Positions 41,388 through 49,668 are shown, numbered from the stretch's first letter. The stretch is DNA of 51,107 nt from Acidobacteria bacterium UBA7540 (GCA_002478145.1 DLMI01000023.1:11015-62121); one strand, 5' to 3'. Notes: generated from the sequence alone by a model not told the origin. Translations and numbers: made by a program.

Positions 41388-43277
41388 ATGTTAGATAATA
41401 ATGGAGTGATGGAGTTCAGGGAGAAAATAGAGACCGTCATCGAGCCGCTGGTCATTCAACTGAAGGCGAAGCTCGCTTCGCTTCCAACCTTTGCGGTGCT
41501 CGATCACTACCAAACGCGGATCCATACCGCACAACCTGACAAGAGCAACGTTCCAGACGGGTTCCTTATCAAATGGCGCTATGTGTGGGCGTTGCACCTT
41601 TCCAATCCCTTTTCAGAGGCGGAGGTGAAGGACGATTCGAAAAACCTGTTCGACTCGATCGACAAGCTCATTGAAGACATATTTGACGTGTACATGTTTG
41701 GAGCGGTGCAGGAACCCGGCCGATTTAGAGGGTCCGAAGAGGAGTTTCTCACCCGGCTCGGACTCGCGCTGAAGGTCAGAGAGCCCCACATTCTCGGATT
41801 TCCAGAGCAGATGCGAAGCTGGGCATTAACCCGGCTGCAGCCTTTCAACGACAGCTACTTCCTGCCGATTTTCGGATTGCGCGTCGAAGAAGTAATGACG
41901 TGGCTTGATGGTCTGATAAATGCGTTCCGTTCCAAGTTGAAAGCGTGGGTGGCGGATTTAGCCTGCATTATGTCAGATGTTAAACCTCTCCAGGCCGAGT
42001 TTGCCTCGGGCAAGTTGGGCGTCCAGGCAGCCCGGAGCAGGAGCGCCGAGTTGAAGATTAGCGAGCGGCTGGATAGAAACGGTCGCCAAGGCGAGCGGAT
42101 CGATATCTTTTCCATCGACGAGGTTCGGATGGGCCTCGCCCTACCGATCGCCGAAAAGCTCACGAAGCACTTCGGCATTCGACCCGGAGAGATTACTCCC
42201 AAATACATGTTCCCTCACGACGATAATCCCTTAGAATACAAGACCTTCGTTATTCTTCCTGGTGACACCGTCTATTTCCTTGATCCGGCAAACGCGTACC
42301 GCGTTGCAGCAAAGACTTTCGAAAAGGACATACTTGCGAACGACCTGCTGCGAGACCGTTACCTGAGGAATAGGGATCGCGAAACCGAAAGATTTGTTAC
42401 AGAAAACATGAGGAAGGTTTTCCCAAGTGCCGCGATCTACCCCAATTACTATCTCGAAAAGGGCAGCCATGAGAAGGATCTTTTCGTTCAGGAAGGCAAC
42501 ACGGTCACCCTAGTGGAGTGTAAGAACAGCCGTCTAAGAGCGTTTAAGGGCACCGCAGTCGACCTCCTGAACTTCCAGAGCGATTTTAAGCACTCGGTAC
42601 AATTCGGATACGAACAGGCAAGTGAAGTAAAGCGCCGAATTTTGGAGTCCGAGGAGACCACATTCTTTGACGAGAAGGGCAATCCTTATTTTTCTATAAA
42701 GAGAAGCGAGGTTGAAAAGATCTACATATTGTGCGTGACCATGACTCCACGCGGCCCCTTCGGCACCGATCTGTCATACGAGTTAAAAAAATCCGAGAGT
42801 GAACCATTTCCTTTGGCAGTGAACCTCTTCGATCTTGATACTATTTGCAAGTACCTCAACAAACCGGGGCAATTTGTTGGATACCTCCAGGCGCGCGAAC
42901 GCATGCATGGCCGCGTTCAAACCGGAGATGAACTCAATTATGCTGGTTATTTCCTTGAATACGGCAATCTAGAGCTGGCGGAGGGTACATACATAGACGA
43001 TGACTTTTCAGGAATCTTCGATAGAAGCTGGTACAAGGAAAGGGGGGTCGAAGTCGAGGAACCGAACAATCCTCCCGTCGCGACCAGCGTGATACGGAAG
43101 GGAAATCGAGTCGTCATCGAACACAGCACGGGCGGAAAGGAAGTGCTTAAGGTTCCCCCGTGGATGATCGAAAGCGCGACGGGGAAACCGCCGATTAAAA
43201 TGAAAGGTTCGGAGAGAAACAAACCATGCCCTTGCGGAAGTGGCCTCAAACTTAAAAACTGTTGCGGGATAATTTGA
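41388..43277 (+). CDS. PD-(D/E)XK nuclease-like protein with SEC-C zinc motif
   Basis: A 629-residue protein (from ATG at 41388; GTG/ATG near 41406-41409 and ATG at 41295 are alternatives). The N-terminal ~250 residues are helical and unrecognised. A nuclease-like core follows: helix RETERFVTENMRKVF, then D364 in HEKDLFV, E377-C-K379 in TLVECKNS, and a QFGYEQASEVKRRI helix, in the order of restriction-enzyme folds (E, D, ExK, Q-A). The extreme C-terminus has a SEC-C zinc knuckle (KPCPCGSGLKLKNCCG). No named family recognised. The fold residues suggest DNA or RNA cleavage, perhaps in defence; this is inference. Confidence 0.7.
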   Translation: MLDNNGVMEFREKIETVIEPLVIQLKAKLASLPTFAVLDHYQTRIHTAQPDKSNVPDGFLIKWRYVWALHLSNPFSEAEVKDDSKNLFDSIDKLIEDIFDVYMFGAVQEPGRFRGSEEEFLTRLGLALKVREPHILGFPEQMRSWALTRLQPFNDSYFLPIFGLRVEEVMTWLDGLINAFRSKLKAWVADLACIMSDVKPLQAEFASGKLGVQAARSRSAELKISERLDRNGRQGERIDIFSIDEVRMGLALPIAEKLTKHFGIRPGEITPKYMFPHDDNPLEYKTFVILPGDTVYFLDPANAYRVAAKTFEKDILANDLLRDRYLRNRDRETERFVTENMRKVFPSAAIYPNYYLEKGSHEKDLFVQEGNTVTLVECKNSRLRAFKGTAVDLLNFQSDFKHSVQFGYEQASEVKRRILESEETTFFDEKGNPYFSIKRSEVEKIYILCVTMTPRGPFGTDLSYELKKSESEPFPLAVNLFDLDTICKYLNKPGQFVGYLQARERMHGRVQTGDELNYAGYFLEYGNLELAEGTYIDDDFSGIFDRSWYKERGVEVEEPNNPPVATSVIRKGNRVVIEHSTGGKEVLKVPPWMIESATGKPPIKMKGSERNKPCPCGSGLKLKNCCGII

Positions 43278-43296
43278 GCGTACCAAATCTGTGGGC

Positions 43297-43407
43297 TCAG
43301 CCCGACTCGCGGACCCGCTTTCCCACGGATCCAAGTCCAGTAGTCCCGATGCTCTTCACTGCGGCATTTCCAGAAACGTAAGGCCTGCTGTTCGTGGTCT
43401 TGACCAT
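43297..43407 (-). CDS. Possible 36-residue basic small protein
   Basis: An ATG at 43407 with AAGGAGG 8-9 nt upstream opens a short frame ending at 43297: a Ser/Gly/Lys-rich peptide from MVKTTNSRPYVSG to GSVGKRVRESG. The ribosome-binding site is among the best in this region. It lies 20 bp past, and convergent with, the nuclease-like gene. No similarity recognised. It might be an immunity, antitoxin-like or regulatory peptide, or a chance frame. Confidence 0.35.
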   Translation of the reverse strand: MVKTTNSRPYVSGNAAVKSIGTTGLGSVGKRVRESG

Positions 43408-43837
43408 GCAGTTCCCCTCCTTGTCGTTGTTGCGGTTAAAGTTGACATCTAAACGCAAATTTAAAACCAGCGAAAGGACGAGGATGACATGGGACACAAG
43501 TCGTAAAGTCGGAACCCGGCGAACCGGGCTCAACCCACTTGATCAGTATATCACTGAACGGTGTAGCTCAGACCAGCCGATACCCCAGACATCCGTCTTT
43601 GGGGTCTGCGGTTCTTCCTCATACTCGCGCTTTCGAATCCAAGGGCAAACTGGCAAATCGTTAACCCGCAGCAGGGGGGGTCCGTAATGCATGAGGGGTG
43701 CGAAGAAAAAGATGTAGCGCAAGGCTCGCTGTCCAGCCTTGTGGCTTTTCCATTGCGCCGTGGTTTTGACGGCGCGGCCAAGTGAATTCAAATTACATGT
43801 TTGCCACGCGCCGCGTGAGGATTCGGATTACCTTGTG

Positions 43838-43903
43838 TGCGGCGCGGCAAGAACCCGCGCCGGTGGAAAAGCCGCAGGGCCGGACCGCAAGCCCTGTGCT
43901 ACA
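43838..43903 (+). repeat. Island-flanking direct repeat, right copy
   Basis: TGCGGCGCGGCAAGAACCCG, CGCCGGTGGAAAAGCCGC, AG, then GGCCGGACCGCAAGCCCTG. It aligns with the copy at 40091-40172 over its whole length apart from the palindrome missing here. A shorter, more regular version, it probably reflects the ancestral form. Confidence 0.75.
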
Positions 43904-43999
43904 TGGGCCGCCACGGCAAATCTGTCGCCCAGGTTTTACGTGGGTTCGCAGGGGCGGGGAATGCAAAAGCCCACGGCGAAGAGAAGGCTCGTGGCACGT

Positions 44000-45670
44000 T
44001 TAAGGAGATGGCACTTCGTACCCGAGCAAGTCCGCCCGGGTATCCGGCTTAACCCAATCAACCGGCTCCGCTGCTGTAAGTGTTATTGTCGATGGTTGGT
44101 AAGGCCCTTCGTAGTTGAGCATTTTGAGGATCAACCGGAGGAGGATGTCATGAAGATGCCGTAAGACCTGGAATGCCATGTGGAGGTCCTTCTTGTCTTG
44201 CAGATCAAAGTAACCCTCATGGACGCACTCCGCGCGATACCGTGACAGCGTTTGAACCCAAGTGCCTTGGTATACGGTCGAGTTGGCGGCATAGTGCCTT
44301 TCTGCAATTTCAACGTCGGGTAGACCAAAATGTGCGAGTAAATCGATAACAGCGAGGCCGAATGCTCTGTCTATCCCAGCCGGCGTTTCCCGAGTTCTCT
44401 TCGCAATTTGGTCTAAACTTGCTGCCTGCCGGAGATCTGCGGCTCTTACCGAACCAGCAACTAACCGGATTTCCTCTGACGCTCTCTTCAGAACGTCCCT
44501 AACCTTCTCGCTATTGGATAGGTCGAGATCCGCAAGGAGATCCTGCCTCTTGAACCCATAGGCGTTGCAGATGGTTTCGAATGCCCGACACAATAAGATG
44601 CAATTCTCCTCTAGGGTAAGTCCATCCAGCCCAGCCTTTACTAAGTAATCCATTGAGGTCAATAAATGTGGCCTGCCACGCTCGGGACAAGACAGGTACT
44701 TGTTGAGCAGATTCCCGGTCGTGCAATGGATGTCCTCACGGATTGCGCCGCGGCCCGATGAGAACGACGGCCGCCTCAGCGTCACGTGAAGCCGGCGTAC
44801 GAGCGCTCCACTTGCGTCCCTGAGCTCCACCCAAGGTGCGCCGGTCTCAATCCCTGTGGCAACTCCCAACACACGCAGGAAACCAAGCACGGGCCAGTCC
44901 TTCAAGTTCGTGAGGTCGACAACATCCGCGCCAGTGCTACCGACCATTACTGCAGTGATTAATGTGTGCTCTCGCCGCGCGAGAAGCTTGTTCTTGCGCT
45001 CCTCAAAATCGTGAACTCCCTCAATGAATCCTAGCTCGCCACCGAACTCAAAAATGATGAGTTTGTTTTTTTCATTTGCCTTAAACCATGCGATGGCCAA
45101 TTCATCTTTGGCAAGCCCGTCCGGAATGTTTGGGGTCTGGTAGATTCTAAGAGGGTGTCGATCGAGACTTGTGTGGCGAAGAACAGCTTCGGAAACCAGG
45201 TTGAACAGAGGCACAACCCAGTATCTCGGAACCCCCGCACCATCTGCATCGAACTGCGACTGGATAGAATAGAGGCGTAATCTGCCCTTATCGCTGAATA
45301 CAGGATGTTCGCGGAGGTCGTATAAGATTTTGCCCCTCGCCGTGAAAACCCCGCTAGGCGAAGCAATGGTAAGCTTTGTACACAGGTTGTCCATGCCGCC
45401 AAAACCCATTGTGACAGATTTCTCCCCCACAACGGGGTTGCTCCCGCTAAGCAATTCCATTAGGCCAAAATGCAGTTCACGTTCTGATTCGAAACTCTCG
45501 ACCATCAATTCGATGGTGCAGGAGCCATATTCATCGAATCTCACCTTGGCTGAACCCTCGACGCTTCCCCTTGGGTCACTGAACTCGGCTGTTCCATGAC
45601 CCTCATACTCAACACATGGTGAGAACCAGCCTGCGGGCGTAGGAGTAAGAGAGTTAGAGTCGGCGCTCAT
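44000..45670 (-). CDS. Large ApeA-like HEPN-domain protein
   Basis: A 556-residue protein. The N-terminal ~230 residues are beta-rich (GWFSPCVEYEGHGTAEF, then repeated strands), like the N-terminal domain of ApeA-type proteins. A helical middle follows, and the C-terminal domain has the HEPN RNase motif R-x4-H in SRYRAECVHEGYFDL (R479, H484) followed by two long helices (LHMAFQVLRHLHDILLRLILKML). ApeA proteins are single-gene abortive-infection systems that cleave RNA. The ATG at 45670 has GGAGG 5 nt upstream; a longer frame to 45757 lacks this. The remote similarity is by pattern; RNase and defence roles are inferred. Confidence 0.65.
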   Translation of the reverse strand: MSADSNSLTPTPAGWFSPCVEYEGHGTAEFSDPRGSVEGSAKVRFDEYGSCTIELMVESFESERELHFGLMELLSGSNPVVGEKSVTMGFGGMDNLCTKLTIASPSGVFTARGKILYDLREHPVFSDKGRLRLYSIQSQFDADGAGVPRYWVVPLFNLVSEAVLRHTSLDRHPLRIYQTPNIPDGLAKDELAIAWFKANEKNKLIIFEFGGELGFIEGVHDFEERKNKLLARREHTLITAVMVGSTGADVVDLTNLKDWPVLGFLRVLGVATGIETGAPWVELRDASGALVRRLHVTLRRPSFSSGRGAIREDIHCTTGNLLNKYLSCPERGRPHLLTSMDYLVKAGLDGLTLEENCILLCRAFETICNAYGFKRQDLLADLDLSNSEKVRDVLKRASEEIRLVAGSVRAADLRQAASLDQIAKRTRETPAGIDRAFGLAVIDLLAHFGLPDVEIAERHYAANSTVYQGTWVQTLSRYRAECVHEGYFDLQDKKDLHMAFQVLRHLHDILLRLILKMLNYEGPYQPSTITLTAAEPVDWVKPDTRADLLGYEVPSP

Positions 45671-45975
45671 TGTTCCTCCAGGTCTCGGACGGGGGGCATA
45701 CATCCCGTCTCTGGCAACGCTTGCGGTTCGGTGATCGCAGAGTCGATTGTCGGGCACACGGTCTTGACCTAGACGTTAGCTGCTGACATTCATACATCCG
45801 ATTCACTAGCGAATCAAGGGGCAGGAAACCAGTGACGAGTAGCGAGTGACAGGGAACCGTAAGGGCAGGTCCGAAGTCCGGAGTCCGGGTTCGGAAGGAC
45901 AGGTTTCAGGTGGCCGGGGTTAGCTTTCGACCTTCAACTTTCGACTCTTCGACCGCTCTTCAGGGTTGGCGAGCT
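45671..45975. repeat. Word-repeat spacer upstream of the HEPN gene
   Basis: Three word arrays: GACGAGTAGCGAGTGAC (about 45835-45851), GTCCGAAGTCCGGAGTCCGGG (about 45869-45889), and TTTCGACCTTCAACTTTCGACTCTTCGACC (about 45926-45955). No gene. Some of the DNA next to the HEPN start may hold its promoter, but no clear boxes were found. Confidence 0.55.
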
Positions 45976-46200
45976 TCAGGCGAACTCATAAAGAGGCACG
46001 TTGCGGCTGGGTGGGGGAGTGGCTTTGAGCAAGGCTTCGATGCGGCGCACGGTTTCGGGTGTGAATAGGACATCGCCGCAAACGTTGCAGACCTCTGCGG
46101 GAACGTGGTCGATCACCATCACCTCGCCCCGGTGTTTGACGGTGTGGACGACCGTGCGGGGCTCATAGGCTCCGAGGCATCCCGCAATGGTGCATTTCAT
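45976..46200 (-). CDS. YgiT-type zinc-finger protein (orphan antitoxin)
   Basis: A 74-residue protein: an N-terminal zinc finger of the MqsA/YgiT type (MKCTIAGCLG with C-x4-C spacing, and EVCNVCGDVLFTPETVRRIEALLK), then a Pro-rich tail. Family members neutralise an MqsR-like or DUF4258 toxin whose gene normally lies directly upstream. Here that position (46201-46488) has only repeats, so the toxin is absent. The MqsA DNA-binding helix-turn-helix is also missing, as usual for short YgiT proteins. Confidence 0.8.
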   Translation of the reverse strand: MKCTIAGCLGAYEPRTVVHTVKHRGEVMVIDHVPAEVCNVCGDVLFTPETVRRIEALLKATPPPSRNVPLYEFA

Positions 46201-46488
46201 GGCTGGCTTCTCCTCTCCGGGGTTCAGACGAACCCACAGTCAATTGTCACCGCCGCGCAAGAAGCCTCTGGGCGCGAGCGGGGCCGAACGGTTCGACCCC
46301 TCCAGGGTCGAGAAACTTGGATGGCATACGAACCGTGGGCGGCGGGCGCAAAACCCCGCGCCCTTGCCCACGGCTACTCATCTTTAACCCCCTCGGGGTT
46401 CAGACGAAAAAGCGGGGGATATTGACCTCAGCCCGGCGAGGGTTAGCCTGGTCGAGGCGTCAGTGAACGTACGCTGCGCGAAGCGCCC
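46201..46488. repeat. Repeat spacer upstream of the YgiT gene
   Basis: GGGGTTCAGACGAA occurs twice (about 46218-46231 and 46396-46409). ACCGTGGGCGGCGGGCGC (46331-46348) faces GCGCCCTTGCCCACGG (46358-46373), forming a hairpin; CCCTCCAGGGTCGAG lies between. The GCCCACGGCTAC word also occurs near 1979-1990. It appears to have displaced or replaced a toxin gene. Confidence 0.6.
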
Positions 46489-47601
46489 CTATTGTGCTGG
46501 CATCGCCACCGCCCGGTTGGTTCGGATCGACTCCTTCGCGGCGTCAATGATTTCGTTGACGCCCACGTTGATTCCAGGCGAGACAGGGCCTTCAATGGGT
46601 CTGTCGTTCCGGATGCAGTACACGAAGTAAGCCACGCCATTGCGTTTTTCAGGGGGAGCCGGTTGGGTTTCCATCTTCCCCTCCGGGTCTTGCAGGCCGG
46701 TTGCACGCGGGGCCGGCTGAAACAGCAGCCCATCTCCCCTCACCAGGAAGCTGCCTTTGGAGCCGAAGGTCTCCGCTTGCCCCTTTCCGTAGGGCCAATC
46801 CCAGGAGGGCATCAGAATGGCCGTGGCGTCGGGGTACTCGAGGATTACAGTGGCGTCATCCTCCACAGCGTTGTGCTGGTCTGTTTTGAGTTTCAGGGAC
46901 ACCGCGTAAACGCGCTGGGGGCGCCCTTTGAGCGTCATCGCCCAATCCGCTCCGTAGCAGCCGAAATCCATGAGTGCTCCAGCACCGTTCTTGGCGGGAT
47001 CGTAAAGCCAGTCCGCGAAGTACTTGGAAGTTCCTATCTCCCTCGGCCCTTGGTGGCCGAATTGGACAATGATCTTTTGGATCTTCCCGATCACTCCCTC
47101 TTCGATCTGCCGCAGGGCTTCTTGCGTCGGCTCCGTCCAGGCGTTGCCGTAGTTCACCATGAGCTTGATGCCCGCTTCGCGAGCCAGGCGCTCCATTTCG
47201 CGGGCGTCGGCGCCGCTGGCAGCCATGGGCTTCTCGGTGAAGAAGTGGATCTTGCGTTTCGCGCAGGCGCTCAGGATTTCAAGATGGCGGTTGTTGGCGG
47301 TGGTCACGATTACCGCATCGGGCTTTACCTCATCGAGCATTTGGATGTAGTCCGAAAAGAATTTCACGCCGGCAGGCACCGTTGCCTTGGCTTTCTCTAC
47401 GAGCTCGGTGTGCAGATCGGCAATAGCCACCAGTTCGGCGTCTGGCTCATTGGCGATGATCTTGAGCAGTCCCCAAACGTGATCGTGATCGAGTCCCACA
47501 ATGGCCAGGCGCGTCCTGGCTTGGGCGGCGATGTGTGACGGGGTTGAAAGAGCCGCCATGCAAATCAACAATACTGAAACCACTCCAAGTCGATCAGACA
47601 T
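46489..47601 (-). CDS. Secreted Gfo/Idh/MocA-family oxidoreductase
   Basis: A 370-residue NAD(P)-dependent oxidoreductase of broad sugar or inositol scope. A hydrophobic leader (VVSVLLICMAALSTPSHIAAQA) suggests export. The Rossmann part reads LAIVGLDHDHVWGLLK (a variant of GxGxxG), AIADLHTE, VIVTTANNRHLEIL and the catalytic EKP motif (FFTEKPMA); the C-terminal alpha/beta domain has DFGCYGADWAM. ATG at 47601 is preferred to 47640 for the leader peptide. The substrate is unknown. It is divergent from the rRNA leader. Confidence 0.85.
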   Translation of the reverse strand: MSDRLGVVSVLLICMAALSTPSHIAAQARTRLAIVGLDHDHVWGLLKIIANEPDAELVAIADLHTELVEKAKATVPAGVKFFSDYIQMLDEVKPDAVIVTTANNRHLEILSACAKRKIHFFTEKPMAASGADAREMERLAREAGIKLMVNYGNAWTEPTQEALRQIEEGVIGKIQKIIVQFGHQGPREIGTSKYFADWLYDPAKNGAGALMDFGCYGADWAMTLKGRPQRVYAVSLKLKTDQHNAVEDDATVILEYPDATAILMPSWDWPYGKGQAETFGSKGSFLVRGDGLLFQPAPRATGLQDPEGKMETQPAPPEKRNGVAYFVYCIRNDRPIEGPVSPGINVGVNEIIDAAKESIRTNRAVAMPAQ

Positions 47602-47732
47602 TATGGTACCGTCCCCTCTCAAAAGGATTAAATGGCGCATGGATTGTACTGCAATCTGGTTTCAGTTGACCATCGCGAGCAGATGGCGTTGGGGCCGCAT
47701 AAATTTTCTTTGGGACTGGCAAAAATTTCTCT

Positions 47733-47761
47733 TGCATTTCATTTTTGCGCGGAGTATCATG
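47733..47761 (+). promoter_or_regulatory. Candidate promoter for the 23S rRNA transcript
   Basis: TTGCAT (47733-47738), a 17-nt spacer and TATCAT (47756-47761) in an A+T-rich patch form a plausible sigma70 promoter. It is the only good match in the 840 bp between the oxidoreductase gene and 23S, and it reads toward 23S through about 680 bp of leader. Confidence 0.45.
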
Positions 47762-47969
47762 AGTGATTGTCGGAACGAAGGTGAAGCTAGTGTTAAGGTG
47801 ACCTCATGGCTGTGATTCGAGGTTGCCAGCGAGGCTTCGCATCGTCTCGGTAGGATGAACCAGGAGGTCGGTACGGTAAAGGCTTCTGAATAGGGGCGCG
47901 AAGCAAGTGGGCCCTCCGCAAGGAATCCTCCCGCCTGTTTTCAACCCCCTGACCTGAGAGTATTGGAAC

Positions 47970-48167
47970 TGGCCAACGCAAAGATGCGCGAGGCGCTTTG
48001 CGGCGTGACGCGTATCGTTATGGTTGTTGAGGTTGGTGTTTTCTGCGAAGCGGGAAAGGACCAACCCCAGCAACCTAAGGCTGCCAGTCGAGTCGGCAGC
48101 CAAGCTGGAATGAGATCCAGAGAGACGAGAGTCGCCTGTGGATACTCAACGATCTTTGAAAACTGAA
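47970..48167 (+). ncRNA. Structured leader ahead of 23S rRNA with boxA-like site
   Basis: Three hairpins in a row: CGCAAAG/CTTTGCG (47977-48002), a 16-bp near-perfect stem GGTTGTTGAGGTTGGT/ACCAACCCCAGCAACC (48022-48037 and 48060-48075), and GGCTGCC/GGCAGCC (48079-48101). GATCTTTGAAAACTGAA (48151-48167) matches the boxA-type sequence found before rRNA genes and in 16S-23S spacers. I read it as a 23S leader with processing and antitermination signals. No tRNA or known RNA family was recognised. Confidence 0.5.
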
Positions 48168-48674
48168 TGGTGTGGCGTCTACTTAGTAGAAGCTGTCAGC
48201 ACTCAGCACTCAGCTTTCAGCCAAGACTTAAGAACCGCTTGGTTGGCAGTGGAGTGACGGGGCTGACGGCTGCGCTCCGCTCGGGATTGGATCCGGGCGG
48301 AGATTGAAAGGTGAATCTGCGGTGCATGCGCACAGCAATTAGCCATCAGCAATCAGCGGCAAGCGTGGACCTCGACAGAGGCGCCTAGCTGAAAGCTGAA
48401 CGCTGAGAGCTGAAAGCTAGCGATGTGTTGAGCAGATTTTATGGTCAAGCTACTAAGGGCGTACGGTGGATGCCTTGGCGCTAGACGGCGATGAAGGACG
48501 TGGTTACCTGCGATAAGCCTCGGGGAGGGGGAAACACCCTTTGATCCGGGGATCTCCGAATGGGGAAACCCTTCCCGGTAAAGCCGGGAAACGGCCCGCT
48601 GAATTCATAGGTGGGTACGAGCGAACCCAGGGAAGTGAACCATCTCAGTACCTGGAGGAAGAGAAAGCAACCGC

Positions 48675-48706
<32 letters not shown>

Positions 48707-48721
48707 CAGCCCAAACCCAGC

Positions 48722-48778
48722 TTTCCTTTGAGATCTCAAATTTGAGATTTGAAATTTGAGATTTGGGATTTCAGAGGA
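48722..48778 (+). repeat. A+T-rich word repeat inserted in a 23S domain I helix
   Basis: Between AACCCAGC (48713-48720 region) and GCTGGGGGTT, where most bacteria have a short hairpin, lies about 57 nt including TTTGAGATCTCAAA (a perfect 14-bp palindrome) and GAGATTTGAAATTTGAGATTT words. This corresponds roughly to E. coli position 280. The same CAAATCTCAAATT word occurs at the 3' end of psd. Confidence 0.75.
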
Positions 48779-49185
48779 GGGCTGGGGGTTGTAGGGCGCG
48801 CGTCGGTGTAGAGCCAGAGAGTTACCAATCCGGCGGCTAGTTGAACGGCTTGGAAAAGCCGGCCATAGGGTGTGATAGCCACTTAGGCTAAAGCTGACTG
48901 GACTCTCATGCGCGTTCCTGAGTACCGCGGGGCACGTGGAACCCTGCGGGAATCCACGGGGACCATCCCGTAAGGCTAAATACGTTCTAGCGACCGATAG
49001 TGAACCAGTACCGTGAGGGAAAGGTGAAAAGCACCCCGGCGAGGGGAGTGAAAAGTACCTGAAACCGTATGCCTACAAGCAGTCGAAGGGCTACGCTTGG
49101 GTGGCAACACCCAGGCAGGCCTGACGTCGTGCCTATTGCATAATGAGCCGGCTAGTTATTGTCCGTCGCAAGGTTAAGCGATGAT

Positions 49186-49201
49186 TCCCGACTTGTCGGG
49201 A
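49186..49201 (+). repeat. TCCCGAC-tt-GTCGGGA palindrome in 23S
   Basis: A perfect 7-bp stem with 2-nt loop in a variable helix (near E. coli 640), absent from the E. coli sequence. It is of the same CCCG/CGGG type as intergenic palindromes at 14724, 33122 and 38261. A similar TCCCGC-ttg-GCGGGA block lies at 50237-50251 in another variable helix. Confidence 0.6.
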
Positions 49202-49206
49202 GGAGC

Positions 49207-49238
<32 letters not shown>

Positions 49239-49630
49239 ACCAGTGGCGGGCAATAGACGCGAAGCGGGATGATCTACCCTTGGTCAGGGTGAAAGCCGTG
49301 TAACAGCGGCCGGAGGCCCGAACCGGTGTTGGTTGAAAACAGCTCGGATGAACTGAGGGTAGGAGTGAAAGGCCAATCAAATTCCGTGATAGCTCGTTCT
49401 CCTCGAAATAGCTTTAGGGCTAGCCTCGGATATTAGCCTCGCGGCGGTAGAGAACTAGATGGACTAGGATCCGTTAACGGATACCAAATCCAACTAAACT
49501 ACGAATGCCGCGAAGTGCAGTCCGGGAGTCAGACAGCGGGGGCTAAGCTTCGTTGTCGAGAGGGAAATAGCCCAGACCGTCAGCTAAGGTCCCGAAGCAA
49601 TGGCTAAGTGGGAAAGGAAGTGAAGTCGCT

Positions 49631-49668
<38 letters not shown>

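Larger units (their letters stand above)
43278..43999. other. Spacer with small ORF and repeats
   Basis: About 720 bp between convergent genes. Apart from the possible small protein it holds a CCCCAGAC-atcc-GTCTTTGGGG hairpin (about 43586-43607) and the right-hand direct-repeat copy (43838-43903). The 82-codon minus frame at 43543-43791 overlaps these and has no convincing domain. Confidence 0.5.

Noticed and set aside
43543..43791. Minus-strand frame with a kinase-like DVWGIG string
   Set aside because: Only one short motif resembles protein kinases; no catalytic loop or glycine loop is nearby, and the frame covers a hairpin.
47790..47970. Possible 6S RNA, tmRNA, RNase P or SRP RNA upstream of 23S
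   Set aside because: None of the conserved signatures of these RNAs could be found; only generic hairpins are present.
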